The notes below the pieces were generated by a model. It searched no databases, was not told the origin of the DNA, and saw nothing but the letters and a program-made list of their open reading frames with translations. The position numbers and the translations under genes were made by a program. Shown here in pieces: positions 28,512-36,913 of a stretch of DNA of 56,777 nucleotides. Positions within the stretch are counted from its first letter, which is position 1. Every line of letters starts with the position of its first letter. This DNA comes from Streptomyces plumbidurans (GTDB taxonomy: Bacteria > Actinomycetota > Actinomycetes > Streptomycetales > Streptomycetaceae), in the NCBI RefSeq assembly GCF_019857225.1, contig NZ_JAFJSY010000072.1, positions 1-56,777 on the forward strand. The letters are read 5' to 3'.

Positions 28512-29576
28512 ATGACCTCCAACGACGTTCCCGCCCCCGGCGCCGGAGCCGCTGCCTCCGGCGGCCGGCGCCGCGTGCTGGGGCGGGGGCCGGGGGCGGC
28601 GCCCGCGGCCGTCGCGGTCGAGCCGGAACCACTGCCCGAGCCCCAGCCCGATCCTCTGCCCGATCCTCTGCCCGAGCCACCTGCTGTCGTAGCGGACCCG
28701 CACGACGGCGCAGAAGATGAAGCACAAGAAGAAGCACAAGAAGCAGGAGCAGCAGAAGAAGAACCGGACGACGGTGTCTTCAAGGTCCGCCTCGCCAACT
28801 TCGAGGGCCCCTTCGACCTGCTCCTCCAGCTGATCTCCAAGCACAAGCTGGACGTCACCGAGGTCGCGCTGTCGAAGGTGACCGACGAGTTCATGGCGCA
28901 CATCCGGGCGATGGGTCCGGACTGGGACCTGGACCAGACCACGGAGTTCCTGGTCGTCGCCGCCACGCTGCTCGATCTGAAGGCCGCCCGGCTGCTGCCC
29001 TCCGCCGAAGTGGAGGACGAGGCCGACCTCGCGCTCCTCGAAGCCCGCGACCTGCTGTTCGCGCGGCTGCTGCAGTACCGCGCGTACAAACAGATCGCCG
29101 ACATCTTCAACCGCCGGCTCGACGAGGAGGCCCGCCACTACCCGCGTACCGTCGGCCTCGAACCGCACCACGCCGAGCTGCTGCCCGAGGTGGTCATCAG
29201 CATCGGCCCGGAAGGCTTCGCGAAGCTCGCCGTGAAGGCGATGCAGCCCAAGCCCAAGCCGCAGGTCTACGTCGACCACATCCACGCGCCTCTGGTCAGC
29301 GTGCAGGAACAGGCCCGGATCGTGGTCGAGCGGCTCAAGGAGTCCGGCGAGGTCAGCTTCCGGGCGCTGGTCGAGGACACCGAGGACACCCTCACCGTCG
29401 TGGCACGATTCCTCGCCCTGCTGGAGCTGTACCGGGAGAAGGCCGTCGCGCTCGATCAGGAGACGGCGCTCGGCGAGCTGATGGTGCGGTGGACCGGTGG
29501 GGAGGGCGGGGCCCAGCCCATGGTGACCGACGAATTCGACCGACCGCCCGAGCCACCCAAGGAGGGCAAGACGTGA
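28512..29576 (+). CDS. scpA: Segregation and condensation protein A
   Basis: 354 residues. The kleisin core starts near residue 90 (VFKVRLANFEGPFDLLLQLI) and includes KHKLDVTEVALSKVTDEFM, EFLVVAATLLDLKAARLLP and the C-terminal winged helix (VSFRALVEDTEDTLTVVARF). The first ~88 residues are a Pro/Glu-rich tail with DPLPDPLPEP repeats. It bridges SMC heads together with ScpB. TAGCCT ends nine bases before ATG 28512. A GTGA overlap joins it to scpB. Confidence 0.95.
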   Translation: MTSNDVPAPGAGAAASGGRRRVLGRGPGAAPAAVAVEPEPLPEPQPDPLPDPLPEPPAVVADPHDGAEDEAQEEAQEAGAAEEEPDDGVFKVRLANFEGPFDLLLQLISKHKLDVTEVALSKVTDEFMAHIRAMGPDWDLDQTTEFLVVAATLLDLKAARLLPSAEVEDEADLALLEARDLLFARLLQYRAYKQIADIFNRRLDEEARHYPRTVGLEPHHAELLPEVVISIGPEGFAKLAVKAMQPKPKPQVYVDHIHAPLVSVQEQARIVVERLKESGEVSFRALVEDTEDTLTVVARFLALLELYREKAVALDQETALGELMVRWTGGEGGAQPMVTDEFDRPPEPPKEGKT

Positions 29577-30247
29577 GCGAGGACACCGTGGACCTCCCGG
29601 CGGGGCTGCGCAGCGTCGCCGACCTCGACCTCAAGCCGGCCCTGGAGGCCGTCCTCATGGTCGTGGACGAGCCCGCGAGCGAGGAGCACCTGGCGAAGAT
29701 CCTGGAGCGGCCCAGGCGCCAGATCGGCGACGCGCTGCGGCAGCTGGCCGACGACTACGCGGTGCAGGGCCGCGGCTTCGAGCTGCGGTTCGTCGCCGGC
29801 GGCTGGCGCTTCTACAGCCGTGCCGAGTACGCGCCCGCCGTCGAGCGGCTCGTCCTGGACGGCCAGACGGCCCGGCTGACGCAGGCCGCCCTGGAGACCC
29901 TCGCGGTCGTCGCCTACCGCCAGCCGGTGAGCCGCAGCCGCGTCTCGGCCGTACGAGGAGTCAACTGCGACGGGGTCATGCGCACCCTGCTGCAGCGGGG
30001 TCTGGTCCAGGAGGCGGGCGCGGAACCCGAAACAGGTGCGATCCTGTACACGACGACGAACTACTTCCTGGAGCGGATGGGCCTGCGCGGTCTGGACGAG
30101 CTCCCGGAGCTCGCGCCCTTCCTCCCGGAGGCGGAGGCGATCGAGGCCGAGACCCAGGAAGCCGTACCGTCGTTCGATCCGGATGCACCGGACCCGGACG
30201 ACGGACCCACGTCGGCCATGACTGACACGACGACGACGGAACTTTGA
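29573..30247 (+). CDS. scpB: Segregation and condensation protein B
   Basis: 224 residues from GTG 29573, which overlaps the scpA stop and follows AAGGAGG. Tandem winged helices are present: LEAVLMVVDEPASEEHLAKI and ALETLAVVAYRQPVSRSRVS, then GVMRTLLQRGLVQEAG and YTTTNYFLERMGL. It is the KITE subunit of the SMC-ScpAB condensin. The acidic tail is variable. The stop overlaps the next ATG. Confidence 0.95.
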   Translation: MSEDTVDLPAGLRSVADLDLKPALEAVLMVVDEPASEEHLAKILERPRRQIGDALRQLADDYAVQGRGFELRFVAGGWRFYSRAEYAPAVERLVLDGQTARLTQAALETLAVVAYRQPVSRSRVSAVRGVNCDGVMRTLLQRGLVQEAGAEPETGAILYTTTNYFLERMGLRGLDELPELAPFLPEAEAIEAETQEAVPSFDPDAPDPDDGPTSAMTDTTTTEL

Positions 30248-31320
30248 TGCGAAGCAGCGGCAGCGGCAAGAGCGGCGGGCGCGGTAATTACCGCGGTGCC
30301 GGCAACAACAGGGACCAGAAGCAGGGCGGCCAGGGCGGTCGTCCGAGCAAGCCCCGCCCCGAGGAGCGCCGCTACGACGTGGGCCCCGGCGCCACCCAGG
30401 ACGGTCCCAAGTCGGGGCGCGGCGGCTCCGCGCGCGGCGGCGCCAAGGGCGGTCCGAAGCAGTCCCGGCAGGGCGGGCGCGGGCGTACGGCGCCCGGCAC
30501 CTCCCGGGAGTACGAGGCACGCGCCGAGGAGCGCAACCGCGAGCGGTACGCGGGCAAGAAGGACGTCAAGCTCCCGAAGACCTTCCCCGGCGCCGAGCAG
30601 GAGGGCGAGCGGCTGCAGAAGGTCCTCGCGCGCGCGGGCTACGGCTCCCGGCGCGCCTGCGAGGAGCTGATCGAGCAGGCCCGCGTCGAGGTCAACGGCG
30701 AGATCGTCCTGGAGCAGGGCAGGCGCGTCGACCCGGAGAAGGACGAGGTCAAGGTCGACGGCCTGACGGTGGCGACGCAGTCGTACCAGTTCTTCTCGCT
30801 GAACAAGCCGGCCGGTGTGGTTTCCACCATGGAGGACCCCGAGGGGCGGCAGTGCCTCGGTGACTACGTCACCAACCGCGAGACCCGGCTCTTCCACGTC
30901 GGGCGGCTCGACACCGAGACCGAGGGCGTCATCCTGCTCACCAACCACGGCGAGCTGGCGCACCGGCTGACCCACCCCAAGTACGGCGTGAAGAAGACCT
31001 ATCTCGCCGCGATCGTCGGCCCGATCCCGCGCGACCTGGGCAAGAAGCTCAAGGACGGCATCCAGCTGGAGGACGGGTACGCGCGTGCGGACCACTTCCG
31101 GGTGGTCGAGCAGACCGGCAAGAACTACCTGGTCGAGGTCACTCTGCACGAGGGCCGCAAGCACATCGTGCGCCGCATGCTCGCGGAGGCGGGCTTCCCG
31201 GTCGAGAAGCTGGTGCGCACCTCGTTCGGGCCGATCACCCTGGGCGACCAGAAGTCGGGCTGGCTGCGGCGGCTGTCCAACACCGAGGTCGGGATGCTGA
31301 TGCAGGAAGTCGATCTCTGA
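30247..31320 (+). CDS. rluB: 23S rRNA pseudouridine synthase (RluB family)
   Basis: 357 residues. Residues 1-115 are a basic, Gly/Arg-rich disordered extension (GGRGNYRGAGNN, RGGSARGGAKGG). The S4 domain follows (LQKVLARAGYGSRRACEELI), then the RsuA/RluB catalytic domain with GRLDTETEGVILLTNHGELA, catalytic Asp222, and HEGRKHIVRRMLAEAGFPV. It likely modifies 23S rRNA helix 89 near the peptidyl-transferase centre. ATG 30247 overlaps the scpB stop. Confidence 0.93.
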   Translation: MRSSGSGKSGGRGNYRGAGNNRDQKQGGQGGRPSKPRPEERRYDVGPGATQDGPKSGRGGSARGGAKGGPKQSRQGGRGRTAPGTSREYEARAEERNRERYAGKKDVKLPKTFPGAEQEGERLQKVLARAGYGSRRACEELIEQARVEVNGEIVLEQGRRVDPEKDEVKVDGLTVATQSYQFFSLNKPAGVVSTMEDPEGRQCLGDYVTNRETRLFHVGRLDTETEGVILLTNHGELAHRLTHPKYGVKKTYLAAIVGPIPRDLGKKLKDGIQLEDGYARADHFRVVEQTGKNYLVEVTLHEGRKHIVRRMLAEAGFPVEKLVRTSFGPITLGDQKSGWLRRLSNTEVGMLMQEVDL

Positions 31321-31396
31321 CAGTTCGCTCGCGGGCGATACGTTTTCGCCTTCTCGCCGGTCTGTACTCAGTGAGCGGCGAGAGGGGTGGGCATTC

Positions 31397-31585
31397 ATGA
31401 CTGCTGCGACGAGGGACCGCGAGGGGTTCGGCGGGGCGACGGATCCGTACCGGCGCTGCCACGAGGGCCACGAGGGCCGTACGCGGCGTCCGGGTCCCCC
31501 GGGGCCCGCCGAGCCGTCACAGGCGCCCGAGGAGCCACTGAGGGCCCCTGGCGCGGGTGTTCCGTTGCCTCGGGTGCTGTCGTGA
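31397..31585 (+). CDS. Possible small ORF
   Basis: 62 codons from ATG 31397, preceded by GAGGGGTGGGC and ending in a GTGA overlap with the next gene. Composition is Pro, Gly, Arg and Glu with no recognisable motif. The coupling argues for translation; the lack of any domain argues against. Confidence 0.3.
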   Translation: MTAATRDREGFGGATDPYRRCHEGHEGRTRRPGPPGPAEPSQAPEEPLRAPGAGVPLPRVLS

Positions 31586-32139
31586 ACGCCGGGGAGCTGC
31601 TGGAGCGGTCGCTCGCCTATGCGCTGGGCAGTGTCGCCGAGGTGGGGCCGGGGAACCTCGAACGCGTCACACCGTGCGCGGAGTGGGACCTCGGGGAACT
31701 GCTCGGGCATCTCCACGACTCCCTGGACACCCTGCACGAAGGGCTGACGGGCGGCCGGATCGGGCCCTTTCCCCGGCAGCCGGGGGTGGCCGACCCCGCG
31801 TGTGCGTTCCGCACGCGCGCGTGCGCCGTGCTCGGAGCCTGGGCCGCCGGGCCGGGGGAGCAGGTCGTGGTGGGCGAACTGCCGCTGGATCTACGGGTAA
31901 TGGCCGCCGCGGGGTCGGTGGAGATCGCCGTCCACGGGTGGGACGTCGCCCAGGCCTGCGGGCGCCCGCGACCGATCCCGGCCTCACTCGCCGGCGAACT
32001 GCTGCCCGTCGCGCGCTGCGTGGTGGCCGATGAGGACCGAGGCGTGCGCTTCGCCGAGGCGCTCGCCGTGCCAGCCTGCGCGGGGCCCGACGCACGTCTG
32101 CTGGCCTTCCTGGGGCGGTGCGATTCCCTTCCGGAGTGA
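31582..32139 (+). CDS. Maleylpyruvate-isomerase/DinB-like protein
   Basis: 185 residues from GTG 31582. It fits the actinobacterial TIGR03086-type mycothiol-dependent isomerase group: TPCAEWDLGELLGHLHDSLD near the N-terminus, then a helical bundle with SVEIAVHGWDVAQACGRP. The conserved His residues could bind a metal. Substrate unknown. The last 11 residues (AFLGRCDSLPE) are encoded within a tandemly duplicated block. Confidence 0.8.
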   Translation: MNAGELLERSLAYALGSVAEVGPGNLERVTPCAEWDLGELLGHLHDSLDTLHEGLTGGRIGPFPRQPGVADPACAFRTRACAVLGAWAAGPGEQVVVGELPLDLRVMAAAGSVEIAVHGWDVAQACGRPRPIPASLAGELLPVARCVVADEDRGVRFAEALAVPACAGPDARLLAFLGRCDSLPE

Positions 32140-32329
32140 GGCGCGGATTCGGTCGTCGTGCGGTTACGGTTCGCCCGTCGGCCTCGTGGGCTGCTGTGGA
32201 CGTCGGCGGATGTGCGGTCTGTGGCGCCGAGCAGCTGCCTTCCTGGGCCGGTGCGATTCCCTTCCGGGGTGAGGCGCGGTTTCGGTCGTCGTGCGGTTAC
32301 GGTTCGCCCGTCGGCCTCGTGGGCTGCTG
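32105..32329. repeat. 133-bp tandem duplication joining two convergent gene ends
   Basis: The 92-bp sequence at 32105-32196 recurs at 32238-32329 with three mismatches. Copy 1 contains the stop of the DinB-like gene. Copy 2 contains the stop and last 11 codons of the convergent DUF72 gene. GACGTCGGCGGA also follows both copies. The 157-bp gap between the genes therefore consists of the duplication. Confidence 0.92.
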
Positions 32330-33211
32330 CTCGTCGGCGCTGCGGACGTCGGCGGAGGTGGGGCCGGTGGCGGCGAGTAGTCGTCGCATGTGCTCGGCGG
32401 CGCGGACCGCGGCGTCTCCGCAGCAGTTGTTGAACAGGACGTGGACCTGGTTCACCTGACCGGCCAGGGTGCGCAGACGGGGGAGCCAGTCGGCGAGTTC
32501 GTCCTCGGCGTAGTCGTGCCGGAAGCGGTCCTCCTTGCTTCCCTTTCCCCAGGCGGCGTTGCGGCCGTGGAAGCGGACGACCGAGAGCCGCGGTGTGGTG
32601 ACCGGGGTGACGGGCGGGATGGACGTGGGGAGTGTCTGGGTCATGTCGACGGCGACGGCGGCCATGCCGTAGCGGGTGAGCAGCGCGCGCGTCGCGTCCG
32701 CCCAGGTGCTGCGCCACCACCCGGGGTGCCGGAACTCGACGGAGACCGGCCACCCCGCGGTCCGCTCGGCACACTCCTGGAGGAACTCCCCGGCCCGCCG
32801 GCCCGGCCGGAACCACGGCGGCAACTGCAGCAGCACGCTGCCCAGCCGCCCGGCCGCGCGCAGCGGCTCGATCCCCTCCGTGAACCGCTCCCACACCGCG
32901 TCCAGCACCTTCGGGTCCCGCGGCTCGGGGCGCAGCCCGTCCGGCATCACGTTGTCGCGCGTCGGGTGCCCGGTCAGCAGCGAGAACGCCTTCACGTCAA
33001 AGAGGAACCCGGGCGGTGTGCGCTCGGCCCAGGCCCGGCACGTCCGGGCGTCGGGAATCGCGTAGTAGGCGGAGTCGACCTCGACGATCGGGAACTGCGC
33101 GGAGTAGTGCCGCAGTCGGCCCTCCGCGTCCCGGCGGCCCGGCGGGTACCAGCCGCTGCCGATCAGCGCTCGGTCCGTCCACGAACACGTGCCCACCAGG
33201 ATCTCGCCCAT
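32297..33211 (-). CDS. DUF72 (YecE-like) protein
   Basis: 304 residues. Begins GEILVGTCSWTD, the DUF72 hallmark, with YSAQFPIVEVDSAYYAIPD and FLFDVKAFSLLTGH. The TIM-barrel core includes GSVLLQLPPWFRP, VEFRHPGWW and VVRFHGRN. Function unproven in the family; a nucleic-acid-linked role has been suggested. The last residues (EQQPTRPTGEP) come from the duplicated block. Divergent from the NrtR-like gene across 96 bp. Confidence 0.9.
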   Translation of the reverse strand: MGEILVGTCSWTDRALIGSGWYPPGRRDAEGRLRHYSAQFPIVEVDSAYYAIPDARTCRAWAERTPPGFLFDVKAFSLLTGHPTRDNVMPDGLRPEPRDPKVLDAVWERFTEGIEPLRAAGRLGSVLLQLPPWFRPGRRAGEFLQECAERTAGWPVSVEFRHPGWWRSTWADATRALLTRYGMAAVAVDMTQTLPTSIPPVTPVTTPRLSVVRFHGRNAAWGKGSKEDRFRHDYAEDELADWLPRLRTLAGQVNQVHVLFNNCCGDAAVRAAEHMRRLLAATGPTSADVRSADEQQPTRPTGEP

Positions 33212-33246
33212 GGCAGCCCGGTTACCCGCTCAAGGCTTCTCAAGGC

Positions 33247-33296
33247 TTGTGGAAGCACCCCGACCCTGTTTATAGTCGTGATGACCATTAACAGGG
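33247..33296. promoter_or_regulatory. Promoter with overlapping 33-bp operator-like dyad
   Basis: TTGTGG (33247-33252), an 18-bp spacer and TATAGT (33271-33276) make a good promoter for the Nudix-regulator operon. Bases 33264-33296 form a near-palindrome, CCCTGTT...AACAGGG outside and GTC...GAC inside, with 13 of 16 base pairs symmetric. The dyad covers the -10 box and so should act as a repressor site. Confidence 0.7.
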
Positions 33297-33307
33297 GGTG
33301 GGCGCAC

Positions 33308-34039
33308 ATGACCTTCGACCGGGCGGGCTACGACAAGTACGCCTACGAGCCCTTCGCCGTCACCGTCGACCTCGCCGTCCTCACCGTCCGCGACGGCGCC
33401 CTGCAGGTACTGCTCGTCGAGCGCGGACAGGAGCCGTACGCCGGCCACTGGGCGCTGCCCGGCGGCTTCGTGGAGCCGCACGAGTCCGCGGAGACCGCCG
33501 CCCGGCGCGAACTCGCCGAGGAGACGGGCCTCGCCGACGTCACCGGACTCCACCTGGAACAACTGCGGACCTACAGCGAACCCGGCCGCGACCCCCGGAT
33601 GCGGGTCGTCTCCGTGGCCTTCACCGCACTTCTCCCGCACGCCCCCGAGCCGCAGGCCGGCACCGACGCGGCACAGGCGAGCTGGCTGCCGTACGACTCG
33701 GCCGGTCCGCTCGCCTTCGACCACGACCGCATCCTGGCCGACGCCCACGAACGCGTCGGCGCCAAGCTCGAGTACACCTGTCTCGCCACCGCCTTCTGCC
33801 CGCCCGAGTTCACCCTCGGCGAGCTGCAGCGGGTCTACGAGACGGTCTGGGGCACCACCCTCGACCGGCCCAACTTCCGCCGCAAGGTGCTCGCCACACC
33901 CGGCTTCGTCGACCCCGTGCCGGGTGGCGCCCGGCTCACCGGCGGCCGTGGCAAGCCCGCGGCCGTCTACCGCGCGGGTCCGGCCACCGCCCTGCACCCG
34001 CCCCTTCTTCGACCGTCCCGGGAAGGACGCCCCGCATGA
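33308..34039 (+). CDS. NrtR-like Nudix-domain transcriptional regulator
   Basis: 243 residues. N-terminal Nudix domain with a complete box (GGFVEPHESAETAAR then RELAEETGL). The C-terminal part after ~165 (PPEFTLGELQRVYETVWGT, LDRPNFRRKVLATPGFV) fits the winged helix of NrtR-type regulators. NrtR proteins sense ADP-ribose and repress NAD-metabolism genes. The intact catalytic box means hydrolysis is also possible. ATG 33308 follows an AGGGGG ribosome site. The ATGA overlap couples it to the DraG gene. Confidence 0.88.
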   Translation: MTFDRAGYDKYAYEPFAVTVDLAVLTVRDGALQVLLVERGQEPYAGHWALPGGFVEPHESAETAARRELAEETGLADVTGLHLEQLRTYSEPGRDPRMRVVSVAFTALLPHAPEPQAGTDAAQASWLPYDSAGPLAFDHDRILADAHERVGAKLEYTCLATAFCPPEFTLGELQRVYETVWGTTLDRPNFRRKVLATPGFVDPVPGGARLTGGRGKPAAVYRAGPATALHPPLLRPSREGRPA

Positions 34040-35058
34040 CCTTCGACATCGTCGACAAGCAAGCCGCCACCGGGGCGTTGACCGGTCTCGCCCTCGGGGA
34101 CGCGCTCGGCTTCCCGACCGAGTTCAACGACGTTCCCGGGATCATCGCCAAGTTCGGGCCATGGCGGCAGATGCCGCTGCCGACACCCGCGATCGTCTCC
34201 GACGACACACAGATGACCCTGGCCGTGGGACACGCGCTGCGGACGGCCACCGACCGCGGGGTGCTCGAACCGGAGAGTCTCGAAGGGCCGCTGCGCAAGG
34301 AGTTCGTGCGGTGGTACGAGTCGCCGGACAACAACCGAGCGCCGGGCAACACCTGTCTGCGCGCCTGCGAGCTGCTGCGGGACGACAGCCGCGCCTGGCA
34401 GGACGCCAGCCAGATCGGCTCCAAGGGCTGCGGCGCCAACATGCGGGTGGCACCCGTCGGCCTCCTCCCCGGCCTGAGCGAGGAACAGCGCGCGGGCGCC
34501 GCCCAGTTGCAGTCCGCGCTGACGCACGGGCATCCCACGGCACTCGCCGCCTCCGACCTCACCGCCCACGCCGTACGACTGCTCGCCGAGGGCGCCGAAC
34601 CGGCCGGACTGGTCGGCCAGTTGCACTCGTACGCACGGGAGAACCGCAGCCGCTACCACGAGCCCTGGCTCGGCGACCTGTGGACCCGGGCCCATGACGC
34701 CTCCCCGGAGGCGTTCATCGCGCGCGGCTGGGACGAGTGTCTGGAGATCCTCGGCCGCCTTCAGGAGGCCGTGCGCACGGCCTCGCCGGAGAACGATCCG
34801 TGCCTGGCCACCGGTGCGGGCTGGATCGCCGAAGAGGCCCTGACGACCGGCCTGTTGTGCTTCCTGCAGTTCGCCGACGAACCCGTCACGGCGATCAGGC
34901 GGGCCGCCTGCACCTCGGGCGACTCGGACTCGATCGCCGCACTGACGGGCGCCTTCGCGGGCGCCCGGCTCGGCGCGGAGGCATGGCCGACCGAGTGGGC
35001 CGACCGCATCGAGTACGGCAGCGACCTGGTGACCCTCGGGGCCCTCTGGGACTCTTGA
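34036..35058 (+). CDS. ADP-ribosylglycohydrolase (DraG/ARH family)
   Basis: 340 residues. The dinuclear-metal residues are in place: GALTGLALGDALG (13-25), SDDTQMTL (55-62, Asp56, Asp57 and Thr58) and C-terminal SGDSDSIAALTGAFAGARLG. It would remove ADP-ribose from a protein, nucleic acid or small molecule. It is translationally coupled to the NrtR-like regulator and 3 bp from a nucleotidyltransferase, so the three form one operon. Confidence 0.93.
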   Translation: MTFDIVDKQAATGALTGLALGDALGFPTEFNDVPGIIAKFGPWRQMPLPTPAIVSDDTQMTLAVGHALRTATDRGVLEPESLEGPLRKEFVRWYESPDNNRAPGNTCLRACELLRDDSRAWQDASQIGSKGCGANMRVAPVGLLPGLSEEQRAGAAQLQSALTHGHPTALAASDLTAHAVRLLAEGAEPAGLVGQLHSYARENRSRYHEPWLGDLWTRAHDASPEAFIARGWDECLEILGRLQEAVRTASPENDPCLATGAGWIAEEALTTGLLCFLQFADEPVTAIRRAACTSGDSDSIAALTGAFAGARLGAEAWPTEWADRIEYGSDLVTLGALWDS

Positions 35059-35061
35059 GCC

Positions 35062-35811
35062 ATGATCGGCACTCTCCCCCTCGACCTGACGGCGGTGGTC
35101 GCCGAGCAGCCCGACCCGGTGCTGTTCGCGACCGTCTCCGGCGCGCATCTGTACGGCTTCCCGTCCCGCGACTCCGACGTGGACCTGCGCGGCGCGCATC
35201 TGCTGCCGACCGCGGACCTCGTGGGTCTGCGGGAGCCCGAGGAGACCCGGTCCCGGATGTGGGACCGGGACGGCGTGGAGATGGATCTCGTCACCCACGA
35301 CCTGCGCAAGTTCGTACGCCTGATGCTGCGCCGCAACGGCTATGTGCTGGAGCAGCTGCTCTCGCCCCTGGTCGTGCACACCACCGATGCCCACCGGGAG
35401 CTGGCGGCCCTCGCACCCGCCGTCGTCACCCGCCATCACGCCCATCACTACCGGGGGTTCGCGCGGACGCAGTGGCGACTGTTCGACAAGACGGGCGAGT
35501 TGAAGCCGCTGCTCTACACCTTCCGGGTGCTGCTCACCGGCATCCATCTGATGCGCAGCGGGCAGGTGCGGGCCCATCTGCCCACGCTGCTCGGCGAGAT
35601 GGAGGCGCCCGCCTACCTCGCGGACCTGATCGCCGCGAAGGCGGAACAGGAGCACGGGAAGGCCGACGTCGACCACGCGCGCGTGCAGGCCGACGTGGAG
35701 CGGCTGCACGTCGTGCTGGACGAGGCACAGACGGCCTCCGCGCTACCCGACGCCCCGGCCGTCCACGACGCCCTGCACGACCTCGTCGTACGGATCCGGC
35801 TGGAGCGCTGA
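35062..35811 (+). CDS. RlaP-like (COG3541) nucleotidyltransferase, first
   Basis: 249 residues. The polymerase-beta-type active site is SGAHLYGFPSRDSDVDLRGA (26-45) with Asp39 and Asp41; the usual GS is GA. A third acid sits in VEMDLVTHDL. A helical C-terminal domain (~120-249) has RGFARTQWRLFDKTGELKPL. COG3541 members occur beside RNA ligases and repair enzymes. Substrate unknown. The 3' end overlaps the next, convergent gene by 69 bp. Confidence 0.88.
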   Translation: MIGTLPLDLTAVVAEQPDPVLFATVSGAHLYGFPSRDSDVDLRGAHLLPTADLVGLREPEETRSRMWDRDGVEMDLVTHDLRKFVRLMLRRNGYVLEQLLSPLVVHTTDAHRELAALAPAVVTRHHAHHYRGFARTQWRLFDKTGELKPLLYTFRVLLTGIHLMRSGQVRAHLPTLLGEMEAPAYLADLIAAKAEQEHGKADVDHARVQADVERLHVVLDEAQTASALPDAPAVHDALHDLVVRIRLER

Positions 35812-36480
35812 GGCGCGCCGCACCCGGACGAGGAAGTCCTCCACCCGGCGGTGATCCGGCTCGGCGGGCAGCGGGCTGCGGAGGGCGGCCTCGTCCGCCT
35901 CGTTCGCCAGGCGGTTCATCCAGGACTCGACCTCGGGCCAGGAGACCTCGCCCCGCTTGACCGCCAGCAGCGGCTCGCGCTGGTCGCCGACGTCGAGGGT
36001 CAGGGCGCCCGTGCGCAGCAGGTCGCGGGAGCTCATCAGCAGACGCAGCAGGTGCATGGCGTGCTTCCAGCGCGGGGTGCCGTGGGCGCGGACGGTCGCC
36101 TCCAGCTTCCTGCGCTGGCCGAGTGCGTAGCGGGTGAACGTCCCGTGGGCGCGCCGGGACAGGAACGCCTCGCGCAGCGCGAGCAGTTCACGGCCGGTGT
36201 CGTCGACGTACTCGACGAAGGGGGAGTGCAGGCACTCCAGGATGTTCGGGTTGGCGCGCAGCGCCAGCTCGCAGAAGCGCTCCAGCTCCCAGCCGAACTG
36301 CTCCTCGGCCGGACCCTCGACATGGGTCGGCGGCTTCTCGAAACGCCAGAACAGAGCGGTGGGAGCGAGGAACACGCCCCGGCGGTCGGTGTCGCTGCCC
36401 TCCGTCGCCAGACCGAAGGCGCGCGAACCCATGACACAGGCGTAGATCGTGTGGTCGCGGACCAGGGTCTCGGGGCGCAT
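35743..36480 (-). CDS. RlaP-like (COG3541) nucleotidyltransferase, second
   Basis: 245 residues. Active site VMGSRAFGLATEGSDTDRRG (16-35) with Gly18-Ser19, Asp30 and Asp32. A third acidic position is probably in FGWELERF. The helical C-terminal part has GTFTRYALGQRRKLEA and HAMHLLRLLMSSRDLL. It is a paralogue of the gene it faces and overlaps tail-to-tail, yet on the opposite strand. Confidence 0.88.
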   Translation of the reverse strand: MRPETLVRDHTIYACVMGSRAFGLATEGSDTDRRGVFLAPTALFWRFEKPPTHVEGPAEEQFGWELERFCELALRANPNILECLHSPFVEYVDDTGRELLALREAFLSRRAHGTFTRYALGQRRKLEATVRAHGTPRWKHAMHLLRLLMSSRDLLRTGALTLDVGDQREPLLAVKRGEVSWPEVESWMNRLANEADEAALRSPLPAEPDHRRVEDFLVRVRRASALQPDPYDEVVQGVVDGRGVG

Positions 36481-36502
36481 GAACGGGAGCGTACGCGGCG
36501 CC

Positions 36503-36913
36503 TCACGCCAGGCTGATGGAATTTCCCTTCACCTTGATCTGCTGCTCGGCCAGCGGCTTCGGGGCGGGGCCGCGGGCCACCGAGCCGTCGGCCACCTTGT
36601 ACTTGCTGCCGTGGCAGGGGCAGTTGATCGTTCCGTCGGCGACGGCGCTCACCGTGCAGCCCTGGTGGGTGCAGATCGCCGAGAAGGCCTTGAACTCGCC
36701 CTTCTTCGGCTGGGTCACCACGACCTTCTCGTCCTTGAAGATCTTGCCGCCGCCGACCGGGATGTCGGACGTCTTCGCCAGCTCCTGACCGCTGGAGGCG
36801 TTCACCGAGGACGATCCCGAGTCGTTGTTGTCGCCGTAATTGCTGCAGCCGGCGGCGAGCGTGGCGGCGCCGGTCGCGAGGAGAACCGTGCGACGGGTCG
36901 AGCGGTGGGTCAT
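36503..36913 (-). CDS. Rieske [2Fe-2S] Tat lipoprotein
   Basis: 136 residues. The signal RSTRRTVLLATGAATLAAGC combines a twin-arginine motif with a lipobox Cys, so it is exported folded and anchored to the outer face of the membrane. The cluster ligands are in CTHQGCTV and CPCHGSKY. Its ATG overlaps the stop of the b561-like gene (ATGA), so the two form an operon. It is a probable electron carrier with unknown donor and acceptor. Confidence 0.92.
   Translation of the reverse strand: MTHRSTRRTVLLATGAATLAAGCSNYGDNNDSGSSSVNASSGQELAKTSDIPVGGGKIFKDEKVVVTQPKKGEFKAFSAICTHQGCTVSAVADGTINCPCHGSKYKVADGSVARGPAPKPLAEQQIKVKGNSISLA

Noticed and set aside
31397..32139. A recent horizontally acquired island around the DinB-like gene
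   Set aside because: Codon and base use match the neighbours, and there are no tRNA, integrase or attachment-site repeats; the direct repeats there are a local duplication.
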